Source of the DNA: CAIWHR01 sp963809965
GTDB lineage: Bacteria > Pseudomonadota > Gammaproteobacteria > Burkholderiales > Casimicrobiaceae
Length of the DNA: 64,000 bases
NCBI GenBank assembly: GCA_963809965.1
Contig: CAWELU010000039.1
Location: forward strand, 26,560-90,559
Reading direction: 5' to 3'
Shown: piece by piece, positions 40,442-50,201 of the stretch
Layout of the letters: every line of letters starts with the position of its first letter
Position numbering within the stretch: position 1 is the stretch's first letter
Made by a program: the position numbers and the translations under genes
The notes under the pieces: model-generated
Databases searched by the model: none
What the model was told of the DNA's origin: nothing
The model's input: only the letters and a program-made list of their open reading frames with translations

Positions 40442-40524
40442 CGAAATCATAGCGGCGGGCCGTGCCCGACGTCAATCGACCGTGAGGACTACAGGTCGCG
40501 TCCGCTCGGCTTCGTCATGAAAAA

Positions 40525-40546
40525 AGGCCCACCGCGCGGTGGGCCT
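40525..40546 (-). terminator. Rho-independent terminator of rpmB-rpmG
   Basis: Perfect 22-base palindrome (AGGCCCACCGC / GCGGTGGGCCT) with a run of six T on the minus strand, 65 bp downstream of the rpmG stop. On the plus strand it is followed only by a mixed C/T tract. Confidence 0.85.
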
Positions 40547-40610
40547 CTTCTTCGAAGCAAATCCGTCGGACACGAACCCCTGGAACTGAGTCCGCTCCGA
40601 CCAGCAGACG

Positions 40611-40766
40611 TCACTTGAGCTTGGTTTCCTTGTACATGACGTGCTTGCGGGCGACGGGATCGAACTTCTTGATCTCCATCTTCTCCGGCATCGTCTTCTT
40701 GTTCTTCATCGTCGTGTAGAAGTGGCCGGTGCCGGCCGACGATTCGAGCTTGATCTTTTCGCGCAT
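40611..40766 (-). CDS. rpmG: 50S ribosomal protein L33
   Basis: 51 residues, MREKIKLESSAGTGHFYTT followed by a basic chain ending YKETKLK. This is the zinc-free form: it lacks CxxC pairs. It lies 20 bp downstream of rpmB on the same strand, the usual operon. Confidence 0.96.
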   Translation of the reverse strand: MREKIKLESSAGTGHFYTTMKNKKTMPEKMEIKKFDPVARKHVMYKETKLK

Positions 40767-40786
40767 GGTCGGGCTCCTTCAGCGGG

Positions 40787-41023
40787 TCAGATGTGCTCGC
40801 CGCGCTCGCGCAGTTCGGCCAGCACGACGTCGATGCCCTTCTTGTCGATCGTGCGCAGCGCCGCGTTGGTCAGCCGCAGGCTGATCCAGCGGTTCTCGCT
40901 CTCCAACCAGAACTTGCGCCGCTGCAGGTTGGGCAGGAAGCGCCGCTTGGTGCGGTTGTTCGCGTGCGAGACGTTGTTGCCCACCATCGGGGCCTTGCCG
41001 GTGATCTGACAGACTCGAGCCAT
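40787..41023 (-). CDS. rpmB: 50S ribosomal protein L28
   Basis: 78 residues, MARVCQITGKAPMVGNNVSH, with the conserved RTKRRFLPNLQ and the C-terminus ELRERGEHI. It is the first gene of rpmB-rpmG. A GGAGCG ribosome site precedes the ATG. Confidence 0.97.
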   Translation of the reverse strand: MARVCQITGKAPMVGNNVSHANNRTKRRFLPNLQRRKFWLESENRWISLRLTNAALRTIDKKGIDVVLAELRERGEHI

Positions 41024-41261
41024 GGCTCGCTCCTTCGTAGTCGGGGATGCGTTGAAGCAAAGTCGGTCATTATAGCTGGATTTCCCGCCCTCATTCAAGC
41101 GCTTAGCATGGAGCGTGCCGGGATTCGGCACGCCGCCTTCGAGCGCGATTCCTCGCGGCTGATTTCGCCGCAATCGATACAACCTACTGCCCCTATGCCA
41201 CGGTTACTGACGCAGCGCGTGAGTTTGCGCTTCGTCAATCCGCCGCGCTCGTTTGCCGCGC

Positions 41262-41576
41262 GCGTTTGCGAGCCGGCTCGCGCCGAGAGTCGGATTCCCA
41301 GACGCATGGACGACCTTGACGTACGGTCGCGAACTTCTGCGATCTGCCGTCCGCCGAGAGCGCCGTTGTAGAGACTTTCGCGCCCGAGGCCAGTATCGCG
41401 CGCTAGCCGCGTCGATCCCCTTGGCGCGAGCGATGTCGCCCAGCGCGAGCGAGACGATCCGAACGGGCGATCGCCCATCTTCCAGCGCCGCCTCGAGATA
41501 GGATGCGCGATCGGCGTCCGTGCTTGAGATGTTCCGCCGTGTCGTACGGCAGCGTTCGGGTCCGACCCCCTGCCAT
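41262..41576 (-). pseudogene. Orphan addiction-module antidote (HI1420/HigA-like), frame-disrupted
   Basis: Across three frames the family pattern can be read: LPYDTAEHLK, then DADRASYLEAALEDG, LGDIARAKGID, LARDTGLGRESLYN, ALSADGRSQKFATV and LGIRLSARAG. These match the putative addiction-module antidote family with a helix-turn-helix (LARDTGLGRESLY). At least three single-base changes are needed to join them (near 41518, 41430, 41350). The killer gene that normally precedes it is not recognisable in 41577-41734. It is either a true relic or an orphan antitoxin with sequence errors. The interval 41024-41261 holds nothing else. Confidence 0.6.
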
Positions 41577-41734
41577 GTCGATCTGCCAACACGTGCAATA
41601 CAACCGTCGTCATGGCGCTATTTCGATCCGGATGAACCGTATCTCATGGGATACATCGTGCCATCGTGGCCCAAGGCGGCACGGCTCGAACGCCGCGCGA
41701 TCGGCCGGTCGCCGCTGGAGCGCCCGCATTCCGA

Positions 41735-42409
41735 TCAGAGCAACCCCCGCTCGGCAAACGACGTGAGCCGGCCGCCGGCGACGACGAAATGGTCGAGCGT
41801 GCGGATGTCGACGAGCGAGAGCGCCTGCTTCAGCGCCTGCGTGAGCAGCTCGTCCGCGCGACTCGGTTCGGCGAGGCCCGACGGATGGTTGTGGGCGAAG
41901 ATCATCGCGGCGGCGTTGCGGGCGAGCGCGGCCTTGACCACCTCGCGCGGATAGACGCTCGTCTGCGCGAGCGTGCCGCGGAAGAGCTCCTCGGCGGCGA
42001 GCAGGCGGTTCTGGCTGTCGAGGTAGAGCCCGACGAACACCTCGTGCGGCCGCGCGGCGAGCAGCAGCCGCAGGTAATCGCGCACCGCTTGCGGCGACGT
42101 GAGCGCGTCGCGTTCTCCGGCCTCCTCGGCGAGCGCCCGTTTGGCGAGCTCGACGACGGCGGCGATTTCGGCGTACTTGGCGGACCCCACCCCGCGCACC
42201 GATCCGACTTCCGCCGCCGACGCCGCAAGCAGTCCCGCAAGACCACGAAAGCGAATGAGCAGGTCGCGCGCGAGATCGAGCGCATTTCTCCCGGCGATGC
42301 CGGTGCGCAAGAGCAGCGCGACCAGCTCGGCATCGGAGAGCGCGGCGGCGCCGTGCGCCAGCAGCCGGTCACGCGGACGTTCGCCTTGCGGCCAGTCGCG
42401 AATTCCCAT
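41735..42409 (-). CDS. radC: RadC/MPN-domain protein
   Basis: A 224-residue RadC family protein. The N-terminal helix-hairpin-helix has EVGSVRGVGSAKYAEIAAVV. The JAB/MPN metalloprotease-like domain carries IFAHNHPSGLAEPSRAD (HxHPSG...D), ending SFAERGLL. Its role in DNA repair is disputed. It is divergent from coaBC, about 100 bp apart, a standard arrangement in proteobacteria. Confidence 0.94.
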   Translation of the reverse strand: MGIRDWPQGERPRDRLLAHGAAALSDAELVALLLRTGIAGRNALDLARDLLIRFRGLAGLLAASAAEVGSVRGVGSAKYAEIAAVVELAKRALAEEAGERDALTSPQAVRDYLRLLLAARPHEVFVGLYLDSQNRLLAAEELFRGTLAQTSVYPREVVKAALARNAAAMIFAHNHPSGLAEPSRADELLTQALKQALSLVDIRTLDHFVVAGGRLTSFAERGLL

Positions 42410-42511
42410 CGTTGTCCTCCGTCGGTCCTCGTCGTCACTCCGGCGCAAGCTCGAGTCAGCGCGGGCAGTGTAAACTTCGCGCCGTCGCGCCTTCCATTGG
42501 CCATCGGGACG

Positions 42512-43723
42512 ATGCAAGCCAGACCGCTGTCGAGAATCGTGCTCGGCTTGACCGGCGGCATCGCCGCGTACAAGGCCGCGGAACTCACGCGGCTGTTCGT
42601 GAAGGCGGGCATCGCCGTCGACGTCGTGATGACCGCCGCCGCGTGCCGGTTCATCACGCCGATCACGCTGCAGGCGCTGTCCGGCCGCCCGGTGCGGACC
42701 GACCTGTGGGCGTCCGGCGCGGACAACGGCATGGGCCACATCGATCTCTCGCGCGGCGCCGATGCGATCGTCGTCGCACCGGCGTCGGCGGACTTCCTCG
42801 CCAAGATCGCCAACGGTCACGCCGACGATCTGCTCTCGACGCTGACGCTCGCGCGCGACTGCCCGCTCTTCGTCGCGCCGGCGATGAACCGGCAGATGTG
42901 GGCGAACGCGGCGAATCAGCGCAACGTCGCGCGGCTCGTCGCCGACGGCGTCACCGTGCTCGGCCCCGGCACCGGCGAGCAGGCCTGCGGCGAGACCGGC
43001 GAGGGCCGGATGCTGGAGCCCGAGGAGATCTTCGCCGCGGTCGTGGCATGGGCGCAGCCGAAGGTGCTCGCGGGACGCAAGGTGCTGCTGACGGCCGGAC
43101 CGACGTTCGAGGCGATCGACCCGGTGCGCGGAATCACCAACACGAGCTCGGGCAAGATGGGCTTCGCGCTGGCGCAGGCGGCCGCCGAGGCGGGCGCCGC
43201 GGTGACGCTGGTTGCCGGCCCGACGTCGTTGCCGACGCCGATGGGCGTCGCGCGTGTCGACGTCACCAGCGCGGCGGAGATGGCGGCGGCGGTCGACGCG
43301 AACCTGCGCGGCGTCGACGCCTTCGTCGCGGTCGCCGCGGTCGCCGATTACACGCCGGAAACAGTCGCCGCGACGAAGATCAAGAAGAGCGGCGCGCCGC
43401 TCACGATCACGCTGAAGCCGACCGTCGACATTCTCGCGACCGTCGCCGCGCGACCCGATGCGCCGTACTGCGTCGGCTTCGCCGCCGAGAGCCACGACGT
43501 CGAGCGCAACGCCGACGCCAAGCGCCGGCGCAAGAAGGTCCCGCTGATGGTCGCCAACCGGGCGCAGGACGCGTTCGGCAGCGACGACAACGAGGTGACG
43601 CTGTTCGACGATGCCGGCGCGCAGCCGCTGCCGCGGATGGACAAGCTCGCGCTCGCGCGGCGGCTCGTCGCCGAGATCGCGCGCGCCGGCTCGCCGCGCC
43701 GCATCGCGAGATCGGCCGATTGA
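42512..43723 (+). CDS. coaBC: Bifunctional phosphopantothenoylcysteine decarboxylase / phosphopantothenate-cysteine ligase
   Basis: Two steps of coenzyme A synthesis in one protein of 403 residues. The CoaC half (1-~190) is an FMN flavoprotein with GLTGGIAAYKAAELTR, the catalytic His in NGMGHIDLSRGAD, VAPAMNRQMWANAA and ACGETGEGRML. The CoaB half begins VLLTAGPTFEAIDPVRGITN and has the lysine in ATKIKKSGAPLTI. No frame change. The stop overlaps the dut start. Confidence 0.95.
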   Translation: MQARPLSRIVLGLTGGIAAYKAAELTRLFVKAGIAVDVVMTAAACRFITPITLQALSGRPVRTDLWASGADNGMGHIDLSRGADAIVVAPASADFLAKIANGHADDLLSTLTLARDCPLFVAPAMNRQMWANAANQRNVARLVADGVTVLGPGTGEQACGETGEGRMLEPEEIFAAVVAWAQPKVLAGRKVLLTAGPTFEAIDPVRGITNTSSGKMGFALAQAAAEAGAAVTLVAGPTSLPTPMGVARVDVTSAAEMAAAVDANLRGVDAFVAVAAVADYTPETVAATKIKKSGAPLTITLKPTVDILATVAARPDAPYCVGFAAESHDVERNADAKRRRKKVPLMVANRAQDAFGSDDNEVTLFDDAGAQPLPRMDKLALARRLVAEIARAGSPRRIARSAD

Positions 43724-44181
43724 CGAGCGCGGTCAAGGCGCGGATCGCGCTCAAGGTCCTCGACGAGCGGATCCGCCCGCATCTGCCCGCGTACGCCACG
43801 CCCGGCTCCGCCGGCATGGACCTGCGCGCCTGCATCGACGCGCCGCTCACGCTCGCGCCGGGACAGGTCGAGCTCGTCCCCACCGGCGTCGCGATCCACG
43901 TCGCCGATCCGGGCCTCGCCGCGGTGATCCTGCCGCGCTCCGGCCTCGGCCACAAGCACGGGATCGTGCTCGGCAATCTGGTCGGGCTGATCGACTCCGA
44001 CTACCAGGGGCAGCTGATGGTGAGCTGCTGGAATCGCGGCGCTCGCGCCTATTCGCTGCAGCCGCTGGAGCGCCTCGCGCAACTCGTCATCGTGCCGGTC
44101 GTGCAGGCCGCGTTCGAGGTCGTCGAGGATTTCGAGGCGAGCGATCGCGCTGCCGGTGGATTCGGCAGCACGGGGCGCTGA
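43720..44181 (+). CDS. dut: dUTP diphosphatase
   Basis: Hydrolyses dUTP to dUMP; it works with dCTP deaminase at 12549. 153 residues with the five trimeric dUTPase motifs: AGMDLRACI, LPRSGLGHKHG, GLIDSDYQGQLMVS, ERLAQLVIVPV and DRAAGGFGSTGR. The start is TTG at 43720, overlapping the coaBC stop (TTGA), consistent with translational coupling. It is the last gene before the composition change. Confidence 0.95.
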   Translation: MTSAVKARIALKVLDERIRPHLPAYATPGSAGMDLRACIDAPLTLAPGQVELVPTGVAIHVADPGLAAVILPRSGLGHKHGIVLGNLVGLIDSDYQGQLMVSCWNRGARAYSLQPLERLAQLVIVPVVQAAFEVVEDFEASDRAAGGFGSTGR

Positions 44182-44383
44182 ACGCCTGCCTTCGCCTTGC
44201 GGACAAAGAACCGATTAGGCGAGGTAATTCATGTCCACGACTCATTTACCGGTCTACCATCCGCCTCGAGGCACGGATCAGGGACCCGCGCGGTCCTCGA
44301 ACGCGCAGCGGACCTTAACGGCCTATCCGTGAACACGCGGATACACGCATTTGAAGTGTCCATCCGCGGGGCGAGCATCTGCC

Positions 44384-45104
44384 ATGAAACTCGCGATCAT
44401 GCAGCCCTATTTGTTCCCGTACATCGGCTACTTTCAGCTGATGTCAGCGGTGGACCGGTGGATAGTCTACGATGACGTTACGTTCATCAAGCGCGGATGG
44501 ATCAACCGCAACAATCTCAAGGTAAACGGAGTGCGGCACCTGTTCAGCGTGCCACTCTCCGGCGCCAGCCAATTCCAACCCATCCATGACGTCATGGTGG
44601 ATTCGGCACAATTCGGGAGGTGGCTCGACCGCTTCCGAAAGACGCTGCAGCAGAGCTACCAGCAGGCTCCTCACTTCGACAGTACGTTCGGCCTGATAGA
44701 GGCGGTACTGAGTCCTGGCGCCGAAACTATTGCTGAGCTTAACCTTCGCGGGCTGCTCGCGATTGGAGATCAGCTGGGACTGACGACGGAAATCGTTCCG
44801 ACCAGCCCGAACTTATGGCAACCAGAAGCTTCGCGGGCAGGAACGGGTTCTCGATATCTGTAAACGGGAAGGTGCGGACACCTACATCAACGCGATCGGT
44901 GGAATGGAACTCTACGACGCGCCAATGTTCTCGGCGCGAGGCGTCACGTTGTACTTCCTCCAGTCGGGCGAGATAGTCTATCCACAGTTCGGCGGCGAAT
45001 TCGTGCCGGACCTGTCGATCATCGACGTCATGATGCACAACGATAACGCCGACGTCCGATCCATGCTGCAGCGTTTTCGTCTGGTGCACGGATCGGAACC
45101 TTGA
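44384..45104 (+). CDS. WbqC-like family protein (one frame change)
   Basis: About 239 residues of the WbqC family, found in O-antigen and surface sugar loci; activity unknown. It starts MKLAIMQPYLFPYIGYFQL, followed by WIVYDDVTFIKRGWINRN. One extra base near 44812 interrupts it after VPTSPN; the rest (YGNQKLRGQERVLDICKREG, then FVPDLSIIDVMMHND) ends VHGSEP. It opens the lower-GC island. The ~200 bp between dut and this gene hold nothing recognisable apart from its presumed promoter. Confidence 0.8.
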
Positions 45105-45249
45105 TCACCTCTTCCGGAATTGGGGCCTTCCCGTGCCTCCCTTCCACGTTGTCCAAAACCGACCCGCGACCCGGTTCCCGCCTGAATTGGCAGGCAGACA
45201 TGCTCGATCTCGATCTGATCGTTATGCGACTGCTCAAAGGAAGCGACTA

Positions 45250-46242
45250 ATGGAACAAGAAGGGCGGCAACCGGAACATCAACGGATTCCGGAGCTCGAG
45301 CGCCTGCTGGGCGAGCTCAACGCGATTATCGAGGCCGGAGTACTCGCGCGCACGCGCAAATGGGAGCTGCGTCCCGCCCGCCCTACCATCTTCGTCGTCG
45401 GATGCGCCCGGTCGGGTACCACGTTGCTCATGCAATGGCTGGCCGCAAGCAACCGTTTTGCGTACCCGACGAACATCGTGAGCCGCCTTTACGCGTCCCC
45501 TCTGGTGGGCGCACTCTTGCATCGAGTATTGATCGAGCTGGACGCGCGCGAAGAGATCGTGCCTACCAAATCGCGACGGATCGACTTCTCATCAGTTCTC
45601 GGCAAGACGCGCGGCGCCACGCAGCCACACGAATATTGGTACTGGTGGAGGCGATTCTTCATCTTCGGGGAAACGCAGGCGATTCCGGAGGAAGTGCTGG
45701 CCAAGGTAGACACCCACCGGTTTTTGCACGAGCTTGCGCAACTCGAGCAGGTCTTCGACCGGCCAGTTGCGCTGAAGGCAATGCTATTGAACTGGAACCT
45801 TCCATTTCTGGCGCGCGTGGTTCCGAGGCCCGTCTTTCTGAACGTGCATCGGGAACCGGCCGCGAACGCCGCGTCGCTGATGTCCGCACGTCAGGCCTTT
45901 TACGGAAACCGAAGCACCTGGTACTCATTCAAGCCACCGGAATATGCCGTACTTCGGAACGCAGAACCCGATATTCAGGTCGCCGGGCAGGTGCTCGCCA
46001 CTCAGCGGGCCGTGCAAGCCGGTCTCGCGGAAATTCCCTCCGTTAACAGTCTCGATGTCCAATACGAGCGGTTCTGTGACGCACCGGGGGAGGTCTGGAA
46101 ACAACTCTCCGAGCGACTCGTATCGCTCGGGGACGCCGCACTTGGCCCGTACGAGGGCCCTCCGTCGTTCAAGCGCCAAAGGCGCACCGCGTCAGCCCGA
46201 TGGTCACACGCCTTGGAACAGGCCGAAAAACTCCTCGGATAG
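45250..46242 (+). CDS. Sulfotransferase family protein
   Basis: About 330 residues. The 5'-phosphosulfate loop is IFVVGCARSGTTLLMQWLA, and the 3'-phosphate region RPVFLNVHREPAANAASLM carries the Arg/Ser pair expected for PAPS binding. The family moves sulfate from PAPS to sugars or other acceptors. It starts at ATG 45250; a longer frame to 45133 has no similarity. The acceptor is unknown, but its neighbours suggest a surface glycan. The frame is intact. Confidence 0.82.
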   Translation: MEQEGRQPEHQRIPELERLLGELNAIIEAGVLARTRKWELRPARPTIFVVGCARSGTTLLMQWLAASNRFAYPTNIVSRLYASPLVGALLHRVLIELDAREEIVPTKSRRIDFSSVLGKTRGATQPHEYWYWWRRFFIFGETQAIPEEVLAKVDTHRFLHELAQLEQVFDRPVALKAMLLNWNLPFLARVVPRPVFLNVHREPAANAASLMSARQAFYGNRSTWYSFKPPEYAVLRNAEPDIQVAGQVLATQRAVQAGLAEIPSVNSLDVQYERFCDAPGEVWKQLSERLVSLGDAALGPYEGPPSFKRQRRTASARWSHALEQAEKLLG

Positions 46243-46257
46243 GCGTGGGGCTGAACC

Positions 46258-46305
46258 CGTTTCAGTACCCGTCGAAGTTGAAATTCCGGCTCCGGTACTG
46301 AAACG
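46258..46305. repeat. Perfect 12-bp inverted repeat with a 24-nt loop
   Basis: Arms CGTTTCAGTACC and GGTACTGAAACG start 16 bp after the sulfotransferase stop. No T-run follows on either strand, so it is not a standard terminator. The interval 46306-46488 before the next gene shows nothing else recognisable. Confidence 0.8.
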
Positions 46306-46488
46306 CGTTCACCTTGACTCCGGCGCATCTCTCGCCGCATCTCTCAGCAAGCGCACCAACGTTTACGTTTCCGGCCCGGATCCGGAGCGAAACACAGGTG
46401 AGGTGCCATTACCACGATAGCCTGGCGGTCCGACACGTCCACTCCTTTTCGGTAAGATGGTGTCCTCTCGAAAGGTTGGGATAGCACC

Positions 46489-47544
46489 ATGGACCGCTCA
46501 GAAGCATGGCTTGACTGGGTCATCACCGAAATGTTCGGACTGATGCACAACGTCGAAGTGGAGAACTTCGATGCCAATCGGTATCGCGGCGTGGATCCGA
46601 ACGTATTCTTCTTTCGTCAGCACGCGAGCTACTTCTCGTTCCTTCGGAGCAATGCGTCGAGCTTTATGGCCGCGCGCGACCTGCTCGTCGACTCGATGTC
46701 CAAGGATCTGTTCGATCGGTTGGTGCTGTTCCGCCTCCTTGGGCACCTGCACGTCCGCCTACCGTTTAACACGCCACGAGCAAGGACCGCTCGGTCCGTA
46801 ATCGAGCAATGGCGCGTCGAGGACACGGTCGACTCCGGCGTTCTCGGACCGCTTTCAATATTCGCGGTTCCGCTAGGCGACGACGTGCTTTGCATGAAGT
46901 GTTGGCCAGGTAACATCGCAGCCAATGTTCTATTTCGACAGTACTACTTCGATCGTAATGGCGTTAGCGTTGGGCCGACGACGGGGGACTACGCCTTGGA
47001 CGTCGGAGGCTGTTTCGGCGATACGGCGTTGTTCTTTGCGCGTGACGTGGGTGAACGAGGAAGAGTCGACACGTTCGATCCGATGCCGAAGCACTGCGAG
47101 ATTATGCGCGACAACTTTGCGATGAACCCGTCTCTCGCCAGCCGCATATCACTGCATACGTTCGGGTTATCGGACGCGAACAAGGACACAACGGGTGTAC
47201 GCGACGGCATTGATCCCGGAGCACGTATCGGCGACGATTTGCCGACGCGTACGCTGGATTCGCTGAACCTGCCGCGCGTCGACTTCATCAAGATGGACAT
47301 CGAGGGCAGCGAGCTTGCCGCGTTGAAGGGCGGCGAGCAGACAATTCGCCGGTGCAAGCCGAAGCTAGCTATCTCGCTCTACCACCGACCCGAAGACTTC
47401 TTCACTATTCCCGTATGGATCAATTCTCTTGGGTGCGGTTATCGCCTCTTTCTGGATCACTACAGCATCCACCACGAGGAAACGGTCCTCTACGCGACAG
47501 CGGCGTCAGACCTGACACCCTGTCTTAGTCCGGCCGGTACCTGA
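46489..47544 (+). CDS. FkbM-family SAM-dependent methyltransferase
   Basis: About 351 residues. The C-terminal half is the FkbM methyltransferase: SAM motif I YALDVGGCFGDTALFFARDV, then VDTFDPMPKHCEIMRDNF and VDFIKMDIEGSELAALKGG, the family signature. The N-terminal ~150 residues (QHASYFSFLRSNASSFMAAR) are unassigned and may bind the acceptor. It probably O-methylates a surface sugar. The ATG is preceded by a weak ribosome site, GGGATAG. The frame is intact. Confidence 0.82.
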   Translation: MDRSEAWLDWVITEMFGLMHNVEVENFDANRYRGVDPNVFFFRQHASYFSFLRSNASSFMAARDLLVDSMSKDLFDRLVLFRLLGHLHVRLPFNTPRARTARSVIEQWRVEDTVDSGVLGPLSIFAVPLGDDVLCMKCWPGNIAANVLFRQYYFDRNGVSVGPTTGDYALDVGGCFGDTALFFARDVGERGRVDTFDPMPKHCEIMRDNFAMNPSLASRISLHTFGLSDANKDTTGVRDGIDPGARIGDDLPTRTLDSLNLPRVDFIKMDIEGSELAALKGGEQTIRRCKPKLAISLYHRPEDFFTIPVWINSLGCGYRLFLDHYSIHHEETVLYATAASDLTPCLSPAGT

Positions 47545-47657
47545 AGTGCCTGATCATCGTTGACCACTCTACAAATTTCGCGAAAAGTCAGCTTGAGCGC
47601 ATGGTTACTACGAACCCTGGACTATGACCCTAGGCAGCACACCGTCAGAAAGTGGAC

Positions 47658-48834
47658 ATGGAAGCCGACAATACCGGAACCACACCCAAGCTTGCGAGTG
47701 ACGTCATCGAGGTTGGCCAACCTATCTACGTGGCCCAGCCATTTCTTCCGCCATTGGAGGAGTTCATCCCATACTTGCAGGAGATCTGGAAGACGAAAAC
47801 AACTCACCAACAGCGGTCCGTTTCACCGACAACTGGAAACGGCATTGTGCGAGTTTCTCGGTTTGGGCCACGTGGCGCTGTTTGCGAATGGCACCTTGGC
47901 ACTCGTGACTGCTTTGCAGGCACTGCGCGTTACGGGCGAAGTCATAACCACGCCATACTCGTTTGTCGCTACTGCTCATTCGCTGCTTTGGAACGGCATC
48001 AAGCCGGTATTTGCCGATATCGATCCAGACACGCTCAATCTTGACCCCACCAAAATAGAGGCGGCTATTACGCCGCACACAACTGCAATCCTTCCGGTTC
48101 ATTGTTACGGTAGGCCTTGCGACATGGAAGCGATCCAGAGGATTGCCGACAACTACAACCTCAGGGTGATCTACGACGCAGCACACGCCTTCGGCGTCCG
48201 TTGTACATCGGGAAGCATCCTCACGCATGGCGACCTATCGGTACTCAGTTTCCATGCGACCAAGGTCTTTACTACGTTTGAGGGCGGCGCGATCGTATGT
48301 CCGGATGCGAAAACCAAGCAGCGAATCGATCATCTGAAGAACTTCGGCTTCGTAAACGAGACTACCGTTGTTGCGCCGGGAATCAACGGCAAGATGAGCG
48401 AAGTGTGCGCGGCGCTGGGGTTGTTGCAGCTAAAATACTTCGACCAGACAATAGCTCGGCGCAAGGAGATCGATGCGCGCTATCGGGAACGGCTTGGGTC
48501 CGTGCGTGGTATCCGATGCCTGCCGAACGGGGAACAATACTCGAGCAACTATGCGTATTTCCCGATCCTCGTGGAAAGCGAGTATCCGGTCAGTCGCGAT
48601 GCGCTCTATACGCTCCTTAAGAATCGCAATATTCATCCGCGTCGCTACTTCTATCCGCTGATTTCGGACTTTCCTATGTACAGGGGATTATCGTCGGCAA
48701 CCCGGGACAATCTGCCGGTAGCGAGCCGGATTGCCGAGCAAGTGCTCTGTCTTCCGATGTATCCGGCTCTTTGCGAATCCGACGTTGATCGAATAATTCG
48801 ATTGATTGTCGCTCGTGACTCCTCCGCAAGGTAG
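47658..48834 (+). CDS. DegT/DnrJ/EryC1/StrS aminotransferase (one frame change)
   Basis: About 391 residues. It starts MEADNTGTTPKLASDVIEVG (a GTG two codons earlier is possible). An extra A near 47803, after IWKTK, shifts the frame into LTNSGPFHRQLETALCEFLG. The PLP lysine is in SFHATKVFTTFEGGAIV, and VIYDAAHAFGV is the usual PLP motif. This SFHATK variant is typical of sugar aminotransferases for perosamine- or viosamine-like sugars, but specificity cannot be fixed. It is convergent with the glycosyltransferase-like gene that ends at 48849. Confidence 0.82.
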
Positions 48835-48848
48835 GAACCAACCAATCC

Positions 48849-50201
48849 CTAGACCCAGAACGGGTTAACAAGCTTTGCAAGGAGTTCGATGCGGTTCACG
48901 AAATCCTTGAAATGGAATCGGTCGTGATAGTAGCGAGCGAACTGCTGGGCTGCGCGCCGATGTTCCTCCGGGTCGCGCAACACCGCCGCACATTTCGCAG
49001 GAAGCTCATCCGTTCTGAAGCTGAAGAATAGCCGATCATATCGCGTGATGTCCGAAAGACTATCTTCCAGACTTGCGCTCGAAAGAAACGCGGTTCCGTT
49101 GGCCATGGCCCTGCGGGTCCGGTCATGCAGTCCCTTCGAGGGACTGATGTCGACAATCCCATATCGCGTGTAATAGAGATCCTGGCTGTCGGCCATGTTT
49201 CGGCCGGGTTCGAATACGTGAGTTCTTGGGGCAGCCTCGGCAACTCGGTCCCACCCACGCCCGAGAATGCGAAGCGGGAAGTCGCGAAGCGCGGTCGCAG
49301 CGGATACGCTCTTGTAGCTCCGCATGTAATGATCCAGCCGGCTATGAAACCGGTGATAGGCATCTGCGTTCATGTCCGGGTGCAGAAAGATCCAATCTTG
49401 CTGATCGATCAGATCGTCAAGTACGTCGTGAATCTCAACGTATGGCTCCCGCGAGATGCGGGGCTTCAGAATTTCTGCGGCCATCATGTACGCGTTGAAC
49501 GTTGGGCCATCAAGGGTTTGCCGCCACTGATTCTCGGTATCAATCGGATGATGGACGTTCTTCGCGATCACGAAGTAGTCCCCTGTCTGCCGTTCCAGTC
49601 GAGGTTCCCGATGAAGCAGCGGGATATCGATTACTGAGGCACTACGCACTTGCCGAAAATGTCGGTTGGAGTAGCGCGCAAAGTCGGCATTCGTATACAG
49701 ATGAAAGCAGTACGGACTCTCAAGCCTGTGGTTCAAAGGCATGTGTGAGGGATGGTCACCGTGAATGCATATCAGCGGGACTTTCAAGAAGTCCCATAGA
49801 TTTTCTTCGTAGTCGCCGATCTTGACCCTGGTATCCGATGCCAGTCCCTGCCAGGTATAGGCAAACTCGATCTTGGACGAGGCCATTTCGCGAATCTGTG
49901 CGATCCAGTCGGAATCGGACGCCGAGATTTCGACTACTTCAACATTCTTTCCACAAGCAATGAAATGCTGACGGATCGTTCTGTTTATCACGGTAAACGG
50001 ATCGTTCTCACCGCGATTCCAGTTGAGGATAACGGTCTTCATGTTCGACCGCGATGCAATCGTCTGACGGGGAGCATTTGACGGACTCCCACCCACTTTG
50101 ATCTCCTGTCGCTCGCCGCCGGGAGTCGTGGGGTTCTCGGTGGAAGACCTTCTGATTAGGGAGGAAAGGGTATCAGCCAGAACCTGCTTCAGGATGCTCA
50201 T
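48849..50201 (-). CDS. CgeB-like glycosyltransferase family protein
   Basis: About 450 residues. The N-terminal part (after NMKTVILNWNRGENDPFTVI) is not assigned to a family. The C-terminal ~150 residues resemble the CgeB/glycosyl-transferase-1-like group: YGIVDISPSKGLHDRTRRAM, then MANGTAFLSSASLEDSLSD and QFARYYHDRFHFKDFVNRI. It would use a nucleotide-sugar donor in the cytoplasm. No frame change. The gene is the only minus-strand member of the lower-GC island. Confidence 0.6.
   Translation of the reverse strand: MSILKQVLADTLSSLIRRSSTENPTTPGGERQEIKVGGSPSNAPRQTIASRSNMKTVILNWNRGENDPFTVINRTIRQHFIACGKNVEVVEISASDSDWIAQIREMASSKIEFAYTWQGLASDTRVKIGDYEENLWDFLKVPLICIHGDHPSHMPLNHRLESPYCFHLYTNADFARYSNRHFRQVRSASVIDIPLLHREPRLERQTGDYFVIAKNVHHPIDTENQWRQTLDGPTFNAYMMAAEILKPRISREPYVEIHDVLDDLIDQQDWIFLHPDMNADAYHRFHSRLDHYMRSYKSVSAATALRDFPLRILGRGWDRVAEAAPRTHVFEPGRNMADSQDLYYTRYGIVDISPSKGLHDRTRRAMANGTAFLSSASLEDSLSDITRYDRLFFSFRTDELPAKCAAVLRDPEEHRRAAQQFARYYHDRFHFKDFVNRIELLAKLVNPFWV

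Noticed and set aside
45105..45249. A short frame ending MLDLDLIVMRLLKGSD just before the sulfotransferase gene
   Set aside because: It is under 50 codons, has no clear start or ribosome site and no recognisable similarity; it may only be leader sequence.
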